Shown here: positions 1-12,300 of the stretch, one piece after another
How the letters are laid out: every line of letters starts with the position of its first letter
Position numbering within the stretch: the first letter of the stretch is position 1
Source of the DNA: Poa pratensis
Lineage: Eukaryota > Streptophyta > Magnoliopsida > Poales > Poaceae
Assembly: GCA_947311845.1 (NCBI GenBank)
Contig: CAMZMU010000107.1
Span: forward strand, 20,826,359 to 20,890,358
DNA length: 64,000 nt
Reading direction: 5' to 3'
Translations under genes and position numbers: made by a program
Notes under the pieces: model-generated
Seen by the model: only the letters and a program-made list of their open reading frames with translations
Database searches by the model: none
What the model was told of the DNA's origin: nothing

Positions 1-177
1 GGCCATGGTGGTGGCCGATGGCGTGGGGCACAAGCTAGGGTATACTTTAGGTGGAGCAGTCGGGGCGGCCAAGAAAAGAGAGGACGGAGGTGAAGCGACA
101 AGGCTATTAACGGGAGCAATAGGTTTAGGTTGTTTTTGCTCAATGCGAAATATCAATTGTTTGGGCGTTTGGATAGG

Positions 178-1818
178 TGATACGTCTCCAACGTATCCAT
201 AATTTCTGCTGTTCCATGCTTATATTATACCATTTGCTACATGTTTTATATACACTTCGTATCACTTTTATGCATTTTCTGGGACTAACCTATTAACAAG
301 ATGCCACAGTGCCAGTTCCCTGTTTTCTGCTGTTTTTGGTTTCAGAAAGTTACTTCTGGAAATATTCTCGGAATTGCACGAAACAAAAGGCCAGTCCCTA
401 TTTTTCCAGCACGTACACGGAGTCCGAAGGAGAGACGAAGAGAGCCACGAGGTGGCCAAACCACACCGGCGCGGGTGGGCCCCGCCGCGCCTGTGGTTTG
501 GGCCCCTCGGGGGTCCGCCGACATCGCCCCTTCGCCTATTTATTCCCCGAGACGTGAAAACCCTAAAACACCGAGCCTTTCATCCAGAACATATTCGCTG
601 CCGCCGCCGTCGTCAACCCTAACTCGGGGGGTTCTGAAGCTCTTCCCGGCACCCTGCCGGAGAGGGGAATCATCACCGGAGGGCTCTACATCGCCATGCC
701 CGCCTCCGGAGTGATGCGTGAGTAGTTCATCCTTGGACTATGGGTCCATAGCAGTAGCTAGATGGTTGTCTTCTCCACTTGTGCCATCATGTTTAGATCT
801 TGTGAGCTGCCTATCATGATCAAGATCATCTTATTGTAATGCTACATGTTGTGTTTGCTGGGATCTGACTTATATTGATACCTATGTGGAGCTGAATATT
901 ATATTATCATGTCTATGTCATTTGTGATCTTGCATGCTCTCCGTTACTTGTTGAAGCCTTGGCCAAGTGAATACTTGTGACTCCAAGAGGGGGTATTTAT
1001 GCATGATAGTTGGGTTCAACCTCTATTTAACCTGGGATAGTGACAGCAAGTTCTAAGGTTGTAGATGTGTTGTTGCCACTAGGGGTAAAACAGCAATGCT
1101 TTATTCAAGGATGAATGTATTGTTTACATTACGCACATTACTTAATGCAATTGTCTGTTGCTTGCAACTTAATACTGGAAGGGGTACGGATGTTAACCGG
1201 AAAGTGGACTATTTAGGCATAGATGCATGCTGGATAGCGGTCTATGTACTTTGTCGTAATGCCCAAATGAATCTCATAGTAGACACCACAACTCACACAT
1301 GCATGTTATATGCACTTATCAATTGTCAATTGCCCAGCTGTAATTTGTTTACCCAGCATGTTAGTTATCTTATTGGAGAGACACCACTAGTGAACTGTGG
1401 ACCCCGGTCCATTCTTTTACATCTGAAATACAATCTACTGCAATCATTGTTCTCTACTGTTTTATGCAAACAAACATCATTTTCCATTCGATACGTTTAA
1501 CCCTTTGTTTTCAGCAAGCCGGTGAGATTGACAACCTCACTGTTAAGTTGGGGCAAAGTAATTTGATTGTGTTGTGCAGGTTCCACGTTGGCACCGGAAT
1601 CCCTGGTGTTGCGCCGCACTACACTCCTTCACCAACACCTTCGAAGCAAACCTCGTTTTCCTACTGGTTCGATTAAACCTTGGTTTCATACTGAGGGAAA
1701 ACTTACTGCTGCACTCATCATACCTTCCTCTTGGGGTTCCCAACTGACGTGTGACGTACAAGCATTGTTTCTGGCACTATTGCCGGGGAGATATTCCCTC
1801 GTCAACTTAGAGCCACCA
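178..1818 (+). repeat. 5' LTR of the gag-only retrotransposon
   Basis: This LTR matches 5377-7018 and 25749-27384 almost base for base. It starts with TG and ends with CA. It contains a GC-rich stretch near 440-700 that includes CCTATTTATTCCCC, a plausible TATA region with the transcription start downstream. The open frames inside it are present in every LTR copy and are not genes. Confidence 0.93.
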
Positions 1819-1828
1819 ACACGTTTTC

Positions 1829-1846
1829 TGGCGCCGTTGCCGGGGA
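1829..1846 (+). other. Primer-binding site for tRNA-Asp
   Basis: TGGCGCCGTTGCCGGGGA is the exact complement of the 3' end of plant tRNA-Asp(GTC) including its CCA tail. It lies 10 bases after the 5' LTR, where reverse transcription of this element would be primed. Confidence 0.88.
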
Positions 1847-2006
1847 AAACCGAATTGCTTCTGCAAGGGGAGTCTCTCACACCCAATCTCTTTACTTTGT
1901 TATTTGTCTTGCTTAGTTTATTTTTATTTAGTCTTGTTTGCTCTCTTTATCAAAAACACAAAAAAATTAGTTACTTGTTTAATTCAGTTTGATTTTGTTT
2001 TTCAAA

Positions 2007-2721
2007 ATGAATGCTCCTGAAGTTGAAGTTCGTTCTTTTAGGCAACTAGGAGGTGAAAATTTGAAAGATGCTTGGTATAGAATTAGTGATGCTCATCATA
2101 GATGTACTAAGAAACACTCTACCACTATCCTCCTTAGGAACTTTTATGTTGGTATCTCTAGTTGGTATAGGTATGTTCTAGACACTCTTACAGGTGGAAA
2201 TTTCTTGGGTACTCCTGCTTTAGAAGCCTGTAATATTATTGAAAGTTTGGTAGGAACACCACCCACTAAAGATATTAAATTGAGATCACCTTGGAGGATG
2301 TTATAAATAAGTTAGACTCTATGGAGAATTTTTTCCAAATTTTCTTGATTGTATTGGTAAGACTAATGAATCAATAGCCACCATCAATGAAAGAATCACT
2401 GTTCTTGAGGATAATAATATCCATGACACCCAAAATCATAGAATTGATGAGTTAGAGGAAGCTATTGAAACCTTAAGTTCAACCTTTACTTCTCTTAAGT
2501 CTAAAAAGGAGAAAGTTTATGTGGGTAGAGAGCAAAAGTTTATGTATGTTCCTAAAGTGCCAAAACCAAAGACTCATTATGAGCTTAAAATTGATAAAAC
2601 TTTTAGTACGGTTAAAGGTAATGAAACACCTCCAGGAACATCTAAGATACCCATTGTTACAAGCTGTGTGTTGGAAGAAGCTTTTGATGATTTGAATGAT
2701 TTGCCACTTGACAACACTTGA
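2007..2721 (+). pseudogene. Gag-like protein of the retrotransposon, frameshifted
   Basis: A gag-like polypeptide starts at the ATG at 2007 and reads about 100 codons before a stop at 2304-2306. The same protein continues in other frames to the stop at 2719-2721. Two single-base frameshifts are needed, near 2290 and near 2335. The middle is rich in Ile, Leu, Asn and Glu with heptad-like spacing, which suggests a coiled coil. The C-terminal part is Lys- and Pro-rich. No CCHC knuckle is visible. Similar gag-only products are common in Triticeae LTR elements. Without pol genes this element depends on others. The frameshifts may be real decay or sequencing error, because both lie in the part present only once. 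Confidence 0.7.
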
Positions 2722-5361
2722 TTTTCACTTTCTGCGCCTAGCTGAAAGGCGTTAAAGAAAAGCGCTTATGGGAGACAACCCATCGTTTTTATTTGCTGTT
2801 ATTTTTGTTTTCTTTGAGTCAAGGAGTTTTGTTACTTCTGTAGCAACTCCTTTGTATCTTTATTTTATCGCAATGTTGTGCCAAGTAAAGTTCTATATTG
2901 AAAGTTGATGCAAGATTTGGATTTCTGCGCAGTGACAGATTTTTAGCTGTCACGGATTTGAGCTTATCTCCCTGTAGAAAATTCAAAAAATTCTGAGAAA
3001 AATCACGCATATTCCTGAGATATGTACGCAACTTTCATTATTTTAGGCCAGATCCATCTGAGCAACTTAAGTGCCTCGAAAAAATTCGTCATTCCAGACT
3101 GTTCTGTTTTTGACAGATTCTGCCTTTTGTTTTGCATTCGCTCTTTTACTGTGTTTGTGTGGATTTCTTTGCTCCACAAAGCATTGGTGGCTGTAGCTAA
3201 TGTCCAGAAGCTTTGGGATTGATTGTATCATTACAGAATATGAGAATTTTTGATTATGCACTAACCCTCTAATGAGAACTGTCTTGAGTTTGGTGTGAAG
3301 GAAGTTTTCAAGGATCAAGCGAGAAGGGTGATATTATGTGATCAAGAAGAGTGAAAAGCCTAAGCTTGGGGATGCCCCCGTGGTTCATCCCAACCATATT
3401 CAGAGAGACTCAAGCGTCTAAGCTTGGGGATGCCCAAGGCATCCCCTTCTTCATCAACAAACTTATCAGGTCATCTCTAGTGAAACTATATTTTAATTCT
3501 TTCACATCTTATGCGCTTTACTTGGAGCGTCTGTGTGTTTTTATTTTTGTTTTTGTTTGAATAAATTCGGATCCTAGCAATCCTTGTGTGGGAGAGAGAC
3601 ACGCTCCGCTTTTTCATGTGAATACTCATGTTCTTCACTTATATTTGTTGAGTATTCTTAACTAGCTACTGCAGTGCTTTTAGCTCCTGTTTTTCATGCA
3701 TCTCTTCGAGCTGTTAGCACTTGTTTATAAATACTCTCTTGCTGCATTATATTATCATTTGGAGAGTTTATGTTTAAATAAATTGATTGGTGTTTGTTTG
3801 GAAGAAAGAAAATGCTACATGTAGTAGTTGGTATTGGAAAAGACATATGCATTCTTGTAGATCATTGTCTTGTTTTGATTTGATGCTTTGCAATTGTTTT
3901 GAGCTCTCAAGTAGATCATGTTTAAGCTCTTGCATCATGTAGTTAAAGCCTAGTAGTGGAGAACTACCGTAGAGCTTGTTGAGACTTGGGATGCATATTT
4001 GTTCTCTCTAAGGTCTAGATATTTTCTGGTAAAATGTTTGAGCAACAAGGAAGACAGTGTAGAGTCTTATAATACTTGCAATATGTTTTTATGTGATTCT
4101 TGCTGTACCGGTTTATACTTGTGTTTGCTTCAAACAACCTTGCTAGCCTAAACTCTGTACTGAGAGGGAATGCTTCTCGTGCATCCAAAACTTGAGCCAA
4201 AACCCATGCCATTTGTGTCCACCATACCTACCTACTATGTGGTATTTCCTGCCATTCCAAGTAAATATTTCATGTGCTACCTTTAAACTATTCAAAACTT
4301 TATTACTCCTTATTTGTGTCAATGTTTTATAGCTCATGAGGAAGTATGTGGTGTTTTATCTTTCAATCTTGTCATTTACTTCTGACAGACTTTCACCTGG
4401 ACTAGTGGCATATACATCCGCTTATCCAATAATTTGCAAAAAGAGCTGGCAACGGGGTGCCCAGCCCCAATTAATTACAACTTTCATTAATAATTCTCTT
4501 CACATGTTTTGCCCTGATTTATCAGTAAGCAACTTAATTTTGCAAATAGACACTCCTCCATGGTATGTGAATGTTGGAAGGCACCCGAGGATTCGGTTAG
4601 CCATGGCTTGTGTAAGCAAAAGGTTGGGAGGAGTGTCATCTATAAAGAAACTAAAATACATGTGTAAACAAAAGAGAAGAGGGATGATCTACCTTGCTGG
4701 TAGAGATAACGTCCTTCATGGGAGCCGCTCTTGAAAGTCTGGTTGACAAGGGGGTTAGAGTGCCCACTACCATTCGTTGACAACAACAAACACCTCTCAA
4801 ATACTTATTTTGTGCTCTCTATATGCTTTCGAAAACTTAAAAAGCTCTAGCACATGATTTAATCCCTGCTTCCCTCTGCGAAGGGCCTATCTTTTACTTT
4901 ATGTTGAGTCAGTTTACCTACTCCTTTCTATCTTAGAAGCAAACACTTGTGTCAACTTTGTGTGCATTGATTCTTACATATTTACTTATTGCACTTGTTA
5001 TATTGCTTTATGTTGACAACTATCCATGAGATATACATGTTACAAGTTGAAAGCAATGCTGAAACTTAATCATCCTTTGTGTTGCTTCAATGCCTTTTAC
5101 TTTGAATCTATTGCTTTATGAGTTACCTCTTATGCAAAACTTTTTGATGCTTGTCTTGAAAGTACTATTCATGAAAAGTTTTTGCTTATATGATTCATTG
5201 TTTACTCTTTATCTATTTGTTAGCAAACTATAGATCATTGCTTTGAGTCACTTCATTCATGACATGAGCCTTGCAATATATTGATCAAGATTGTGTGAAA
5301 GCATGTCTCCTCAGAAATTATTTGTTGTTATCGTTTTACCTACTCGAGGACGAGTAGAACT
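2722..5361 (+). other. Non-coding interior of the retrotransposon
   Basis: About 2.6 kb lies between the gag remnant and the polypurine tract with no recognisable protein. It holds two extra copies of the polypurine-tract core AAGCTTGGGGATGC, near 3363 and 3421, and the second is followed by its near inverse GGCATCCCC. The rest is AT-rich and shows nothing I can name. Confidence 0.75.
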
Positions 5362-5376
5362 AAGCTTGGGGATGCT
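5362..5376 (+). other. Polypurine tract before the 3' LTR
   Basis: AAGCTTGGGGATGCT ends directly at the TG of the 3' LTR and is preceded by the purine-rich CGAGGACGAGTAGAAC. This is the expected plus-strand primer site. Copy 2 has the same site at 25734-25748. Confidence 0.8.
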
Positions 5377-7018
5377 TGATACGTCTCCAACGTATCCATA
5401 ATTTCTGCTGTTCCATGCTTATATTATACCATTTGCTACATGTTTTATATACACTTCGTATCACTTTTATGCATTTTCTGGGACTAACCTATTAACAAGA
5501 TGCCACAGTGCCAGTTCCCTGTTTTCTGCTGTTTTTGGTTTCAGAAAGTTACTTCTGGAAATATTCTCGGAATTGCACGAAACAAAAGGCCAAGTCCCTA
5601 TTTTTCCAGCACGTACACGGAGTCCGAAGGAGAGACGAAGAGAGCCACGAGGTGGCCAAACCACCGGCGCGGGTGGGCCCCCGCGCCACCTGGTGGTTTG
5701 GGCCCCTCGGGGGTCCGCCGACATCGCCCCTTCGCCTATTTATTCCCCGAGACGTGAAAACCCTAAAACACCGAGCCTTTCATCCAGAACATATTCGCTG
5801 CCGCCGCCGTCGTCAACCCTAACTCGGGGGGTTCTGAAGCTCTTCCCGGCACCCTGCCGGAGAGGGGAATCATCACCGGAGGGCTCTACATCGCCATGCC
5901 CGCCTCCGGAGTGATGCGTGAGTAGTTCATCCTTGGACTATGGGTCCATAGCAGTAGCTAGATGGTTGTCTTCTCCACTTGTGCCATCATGTTTAGATCT
6001 TGTGAGCTGCCTATCATGATCAAGATCATCTTATTGTAATGCTACATGTTGTGTTTGCTGGGATCTGACTTATATTGATACCTATGTGGAGCTGAATATT
6101 ATATTATCATGTCTATGTCATTTGTGATCTTGCATGCTCTCCGTTACTTGTTGAAGCCTTGGCCAAGTGAATACTTGTGACTCCAAGAGGGGGTATTTAT
6201 GCATGATAGTTGGGTTCAACCTCTATTTAACCTGGGATAGTGACAGCAAGTTCTAAGGTTGTAGATGTGTTGTTGCCACTAGGGGTAAAACAGCAATGCT
6301 TTATTCAAGGATGAATGTATTGTTTACATTACGCACATTACTTAATGCAATTGTCTGTTGCTTGCAACTTAATACTGGAAGGGGTACGGATGTTAACCGG
6401 AAAGTGGACTATTTAGGCATAGATGCATGCTGGATAGCGGTCTATGTACTTTGTCGTAATGCCCAAATGAATCTCATAGTAGACACCACAGCTCACACAT
6501 GCATGTTATATGCACTTATCAATTGTCAATTGCCCAGCTGTAATTTGTTTACCCAGCATGTTAGTTATCTTATTGGAGAGACACCACTAGTGAACTGTGG
6601 ACCCCGGTCCATTCTTTTACATCTGAAATACAATCTACTGCAATCATTGTTCTCTACTGTTTTATGCAAACAAACATCATTTTCCATTCGATACGTTTAA
6701 CCCTTTGTTTTCAGCAAGCCGGTGAGATTGACAACCTCACTGTTAAGTTGGGGCAAAGTAATTTGATTGTGTTGTGCAGGTTCCACGTTGGCACCGGAAT
6801 CCCTGGTGTTGCGCCGCACTACACTCCTTCACCAACACCTTCGAAGCAAACCTCGTTTTCCTACTGGTTCGATTAAACCTTGGTTTCATACTGAGGGAAA
6901 ACTTACTGCTGCACTCATCATACCTTCCTCTTGGGGTTCCCAACTGACGTGTGACGTACAAGCATTGTTTCTGGCACTATTGCCGGGGAGATATTCCCTC
7001 GTCAACTTAGAGCCACCA
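5377..7018 (+). repeat. 3' LTR of the gag-only retrotransposon (copy 1)
   Basis: This LTR is followed at once by the target duplication ATAGG (7019-7023). Its last 250 bases are identical to the 5' LTR, but the equivalent stretch of copy 2 (27130-27384) differs from both at several bases. Around 5588 and 5660-5700 it instead has private differences. The pattern is a patchwork. Confidence 0.92.
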
Positions 7019-7023
7019 ATAGG

Positions 7024-7564
7024 CACTGTTGGGAGATATGTCCATAAAAATAGCAGATACAGCAACCGACCAGGGATGTGCACACAGAAGTTTTATGGCC
7101 CAAAGAAAGGCATCTCCCGCATGTCGGTTGAGCTGTGGATGGACTAGGTCTAGGGTGAGCTGTGCAGTGGGCTGAAGTGGTGGACTCGGAATTGGGCGGC
7201 TACTGGCGAGGTGGCGGATTTAATTTGAATTGCGACTAAGCGGGAGGCATGCACATGATCGGAGGAAACCGGATGAGATGGAAGGACAACATGATTAGGT
7301 AAACAAACTTCGTTACCGGCAAGTCGACAGCATGCAACAGGGATATTGTTGGCTCAGGTAAGCTTAGAAGGTCGACGAGCCACACAATATATGCCATTCA
7401 GATGATTGCTCATAAAGTCAATAAGAAAATTCACTGCACCAAGTAGGACCACCAGGGGCCCAAAGGTCGAAATAGAAAAAGAAGGATGGGCGAGAATAGT
7501 TGAACAATTTAAATCATGAATCTCACAGCTTTGGAATTAACATAGAAACAGAAGACCCGATCAA
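7024..7564. other. Intergenic, nothing recognised (copy 1)
   Basis: About 540 bases follow the retrotransposon target duplication. The stretch continues the pre-insertion locus (1-177 joined to 7024 onward). I see no coding potential or repeat structure. The same stretch in copy 2 (27390-27934) has extra bases in short homopolymers. Confidence 0.6.
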
Positions 7565-7714
7565 AGAAGTGAGCCTAACTCACTTGGTTAGGGAAGTGGA
7601 TGTACAATACAGCCACCCAGGTTCAAGTCCTCACGGAGGCAGATTTGTGTTCTCATTATTTAAGAAAAAATCCAATGTAGGGGCTTCCTACCCCGATTCC
7701 TTTCAGAAAAAGAG
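7565..7714 (+). mobile_element. Au-like SINE (copy 1)
   Basis: This 150-bp element has a tRNA-like head: an A-box-like CTAACTCACTTGGTTAGG and a B-box GGTTCAAGTCC. It ends in a short A-rich tail. It is flanked by the duplication CCGATCAA at 7557-7564 and 7715-7722. The layout and head sequence match the Au family of grass SINEs. Confidence 0.85.
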
Positions 7715-8769
7715 CCGATCAACATATGTAGAACATGAAAACCATGTGGATCTCCATCCCAAACATGAGTATATGAAAATGCCAACATGTTCCTCGTCAA
7801 GACGGAAGTTGTCACGACCAAAGGAGGCGGCGATGTAGAAACAATAACATACAGACGATTGATGAACATGGTGGCGAAAGTTGAACGAACCTTAAGATGG
7901 AAAGCTTGTCGGGAGAAGGGTCCAATGAGTATTTGAATGCTTGGAGATCCATGTAACATGGAATCTAGTGAAGATCGCATGGTTAGGCTGAGGAGTCCCC
8001 AGAGCGGGGTGGGGGTGTAGAGCGTCATCGGATCCATATTCACACACTAATTAAAGTGATCGAGTTCTTAAGGATAAGCAAGATTAAAAACCATGGGATT
8101 AAAATGATCATGTCTTGTTGAATGTAATAAGAAACAAAACCACATGGTTTCGTAAAAGTAGTTATTTTTCTATTGAATAGCAAAACGATTGCAGCCTAGA
8201 GTTTGTAACTTCCTTTGTTCCGATAAATAAGTCGTGTGTTTTTCAAGATTTGCATTCGGCCAAGAATTAGTATGACTATACATTATGAGGATTATTTGAT
8301 ACAAAGGTGGTATCAATCTGATGTTATCAATTTTGTATAACATAGTAGAGATATTGGATCTCGAAGTTTTATAAAAGATTTGTCTTGAGAAACATGTGTG
8401 TAGCGTGTACGAGGGAAATTGGGGTTTTCAAACAAAACTCTTGTCCAATGAAATTATTTGCTTCCATTACGTGAACCGTAGCTGGATGTTTACTTTGGAT
8501 AGTAAAATAGTCATTTCTCAAATATTTCTTTGCTGTCTAAAGGACGTATCAGGGTCATTGTGTCTGGGCACTAATTATCCAGACTTCGTCCTACGTGAAC
8601 ATGTTTGTTTGTGTGTGAACATGTCGAAAATCCTTAAAACTTACCTGTACCTAAATGGGCACCCGTGATACCTGAACTTTTGAAGGAAGCGCCACCGAAC
8701 GTTCCGAAATGGATAGTTCATCGATTTTTTTACCGTTGGTTGCGATCGACTTCCGGCCGCCCCCGCCCC
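7715..8769. other. Upstream region of the zinc-finger gene (copy 1)
   Basis: About 1 kb lies between the SINE and the TATA box. A motif CTTTGTTCCGATAAATAAGTC near 8214 resembles one end of a Stowaway-type MITE, but the second end is not clear. Nothing else is recognised. Confidence 0.45.
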
Positions 8770-8777
8770 TTTATAAG
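8770..8777 (+). promoter_or_regulatory. TATA box of the zinc-finger gene (copy 1)
   Basis: TTTATAAG follows a GC-rich stretch and lies about 100 bases before the ATG at 8869. The copy 2 equivalent is at 29155-29162. Confidence 0.6.
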
Positions 8778-8868
8778 CCACCCATAGGCAGTCTCATTCC
8801 TACCGACCTAGCCTGCTAGCTACAGAAGTACAGATACCTTCCAACCCTCACAAAACCCATTCTCGCTG

Positions 8869-9345
8869 ATGGCCAGGAACCGGAAACAACCGAGGGCCTC
8901 CACCACCGCCGCCGCCACCGCTGTGGACAGGGGAGGAGCACGAGTGCCCATATGCGGCAGGCTGTTCAACTCATTACGCGGCCTTGGTGTCCACTTGTCG
9001 TGGCACAGCGGGACCCGCCAGAATCGCCAGTAACCCTGTCGGTTGCGTTTCACTTTCACGCCTCACTTGTGGCGCCAGCACCTGCCGCGCCTCTGCCCGT
9101 AGTGCCGCTCGCCATTGCCCCGCCTGCACCTATCGCGGAACCTGCAGTGGAGACGGTGCCGCGGCTTGCTTCAAACCCTGCGTTTGGGAGCAGTTCCGCA
9201 GAGGAGGGTCCGCCCCGGTGGAGATTGATTTCGTGGGGCAGCTGGTGGCAGCGCCGGCACAGCAGGTCATGGTGAACGGAGAAGTGCCGGAGTCCTCCGG
9301 CAACGCGGGCAGCCGCTCGGTGGACGTGACCAGCTCAAGGAATGA
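8869..9345 (+). pseudogene. C2H2 zinc-finger gene, frame broken (copy 1)
   Basis: This is the copy 1 counterpart of the intact gene at 29255-29734. Compared with copy 2 it has one extra A in the fifth to sixth codons and lacks one base at about 8950, 9026, 9183 and 9306. Each change is in a short repeat of one base or beside one, and together they destroy the frame. The start, polyproline stretch, zinc finger and C-terminus are all still visible in pieces. The changes look like long-read indel errors rather than natural decay, so the true gene is probably intact. The stop TGA (9343-9345) again lies at the edge of a CACTA element. Confidence 0.75.
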
Positions 9346-9346
9346 A

Positions 9347-12300
9347 CACTAGTAGAAAAGGCACCTATGGTCCCGGTTGGGCTTGGACATCAGTCCCGGT
9401 TGCCCAACGGGACTGGCCAATCGGGACCAATGCTGGTCCGGTTGGTCCAAGAACCGGGACCAATGCTGGTCCACGTGGCCAGTTCTGGCTGGGCGTGGGG
9501 GAGACCCATTGGTCCCGGTTCTTAATACGAACCGGGACCAATGTGTGTCTTTTTTTTTTGGTATTTAGGGTTTAGGGTGCCCCCTCTCCCTCTCGCCGGT
9601 GCCCCTATCCCTCTCGCCGGTGCCCCTTCTCGCCGGTGCCCCTCTCCATCTCGCCGGTGCCCCCTCTCGCCGGTGCCCCCTCTCCCTCTCGTCGGTGCCT
9701 CCATCATCTCCCCCTTCTTCGCATCGCCGAGTGCTCTCCATCGTTTCCGTACGCATATTATACGCTCTACTATATACACAGTACACGTTGATGCATATAT
9801 AATTAATATTCGATCTCTTGCGAGAATACAAGTATTTAATTACATGGAGATAGATCACATATGTACTTCATCGTCTGAAGCATAATGTTCTCCCTTTTCA
9901 TCGATGACCTCCCTAAGCAGAATCCCGCCAATTCCTCTTGAATTGCTTGTACGCGCCGTTCTGGGTCGATCTTCTCCGCATTTTGCTGAAAGCAGTTGTT
10001 CTCCGCTCAGTGGTCAACTCGCGAATGAACTCGCAAACGTAGAATCCACATAAATTACTCCCCGGTGGCTGCTGCGGACTTTTCACCGTTTTATAAGTTA
10101 GCTCATCTTTGAATGGACCTTCTACCTTCTGTTTGAAAATTGTCCAACACCTGCTTTGGCAAAGAAAATGAACAAAGGAGTTATTAATTACTTGACATCA
10201 GGGAACGAACGAAAGAGGGCGATATAATGCGATAATGATTGAAATTACTTGTTGAGCATTTCTTTCATGTCGGACCACAACGCTTGGTCCCAACTTAATG
10301 AGTCGTGGACTTCAACTATGGACTTGTCAGGTTGAATGCTTAGCAGAATCCAGTGGAACCTGCGGACGTTTACATAAAGCAGACATGCATAGCTCATCAA
10401 TTACACTTAATATCGAGAAAGCCAAATAAAATATGTACAAGACAGAAACACTCACCTGAAGTTGTAAGAAATAGTATTTCCGTACAGAAATGTTGCATGG
10501 TTAAAAAGGTGGTCAGGTCATGCTCCACGTCTTTGGGGTGATTGACTAACGTATGTGAATTCACGATATATGGGTCAACGAACCCAACCTCAAAAACTTT
10601 AGATCTTTTGCATTCCAGCATCTTCATTCTGCATAATAGCGTCATTCGGAACAGATAGTCTGCCAGAACCCTTTCCAAAGATTATTTCTAAATCCTTGAC
10701 CATGTCATATATAACATCACCATCAGGGAGGTTAGGCTTCTTCCGGCGATCTGCCTCACCGTTGAAATGCTTGCGGGCTTTCTTACGGCATGACTGTTCG
10801 GAAGAAATCGACGATGCCCCAGGTACACATTCTTGTTTCCCAAATGTATACTTTCAGTCTTATCTAACAGTGCGTGCATGCATTGTATCCCTTGTTTGAC
10901 TGTCCTGAAATGTTACTAAGAGCAGGCCAATCATTGATGGTTACGAACAGCAACGCTCGTAGGTCAAATTCTGTTGTTTGTGCTCATCCACACACGTACA
11001 CCTGGTTCGGATCACAACTGCAAAAGTTCATCAACTAATGGCCGTAGGTACACATCAATGTCGTTGCCGGGTTGCTTCGGGCCTTGGATGAGCACTGGCA
11101 TCATAATGAACTTCCGCTTCATGCACAACCAAGGAGGAAGGTTGTAGATACATAGAGTCATGAGCCAAGTGCTATGACTGGAGCTCTGCTCCCCAAAAGG
11201 ATTAAAGCCATCTGTACTTAGACCAAATCTTAAGTTCCTTGCGTCATCGGAAAATGTCGGGAACTCTCTGTCGATTTTTCTCCACTGGGACCCATCGGCG
11301 GGGTGTCTCAACTTCCCGTCTTTCTTACGCTCTTCTTTGTGCCATCGCAACAACCTGGCATGCTCTTTGTTTCTGAACAGACGTTTCAACCGTGGTATTA
11401 TAGGAGCATACCACATCACCTTAGCAGGAACCCTCTTCCGGGGGGCTCGTCATCGCCCTCAACATCACTAGGGTCATCTTGTCTTATCTTGTACCGCAGT
11501 GCATTTCATACCGGGCATTTATCCATGTTCTCGTACTCACCGCGGTACAGGATGCAGTCATTAATGCATGCATGTATCTTCTGCACATTTAATCCTAGAG
11601 GCAGATGGCCTTCTTTGCTTCGTATGTAGTCTCGGGCAATTCGTTATCCTTTGGAAGCTTCGGCTTCATTATTTTCAGTAACTTCTCAAATCCCTTGTCA
11701 GAACAACCAGTCTCTGCCTTCCATTTCAGCAGTTCCAGTGTGGTACCGAGCTTTGTGCTGCCATCTTCGCAGTTTGGGTACAGCAACTTTTTGTGATCCT
11801 CAAGCATGGCCTCCAACTTTAGCTTCTCCTTTTCTGTATCGCATTCTCGCTTTGCATCAGAAATGACCCCATCAAGACCATCAGCGGGCTCATCTGATGC
11901 CCGATGTTCACCTCTTTCTTCTTCAACGTCTTCCATAACAGTATCACCGCATTCCTCAGGGAACATAGGATAGTTGTCATCATCCTCCTCTTCTTCATTG
12001 TCTTCCATCGTAACCCCTCTTTCTCGTGCTTGGTCCAACAATTATAGCTGGGCATGAAACCTTTCCGAATCACGTGGTCTTGAATGGTTCTCGGGTCAGA
12101 GTACTCCCTGACGTTCCGACACTTCTCACATGGACAAGGCATAAAATTATTCACTTTGTTTGCCTCAGCCACATCGAGAAATTTATGCAGGCCTGCAATA
12201 AACTCGGAACTACGTCGTTCGCCGTACATCAATCGCATCCGTGCATCCATCTGCATCATATATATAATTAAGTTTATCAAATACCATTACAATAACATCT

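Larger units (their letters stand above)
178..7018 (+). mobile_element. Complete non-autonomous LTR retrotransposon, Gypsy-like (copy 1)
   Basis: The element is bounded by two near-identical LTRs of about 1.64 kb that start TGATACG and end CCA. It is flanked by the 5-bp duplication ATAGG at 173-177 and 7019-7023. A primer-binding site matching tRNA-Asp lies just inside the 5' LTR, and the polypurine tract AAGCTTGGGGATGCT lies just before the 3' LTR. The 3.5-kb interior encodes only a gag-like protein with frameshifts. I see no protease, reverse transcriptase, RNase H or integrase, so it must have moved with help from a related autonomous element. LTR divergence is well under 1% by eye, so insertion was recent. 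The superfamily call rests on resemblance to Triticeae Gypsy LTRs and is an inference. Confidence 0.9.

Noticed and set aside
301..714. Open frames of 80-147 codons inside the LTRs (repeated at 5500-5914, 25748-26283 and 47023-47444)
   Set aside because: They occur at the same LTR position in each copy, change with one-base indels and match no protein family. They are leader sequence of the LTR.
7565..7630. A tRNA gene (A-box and B-box like motifs; also at 27935-28000)
   Set aside because: It lacks a foldable cloverleaf and anticodon arm, ends in an A-rich tail and has an 8-bp target duplication. It is a SINE head.
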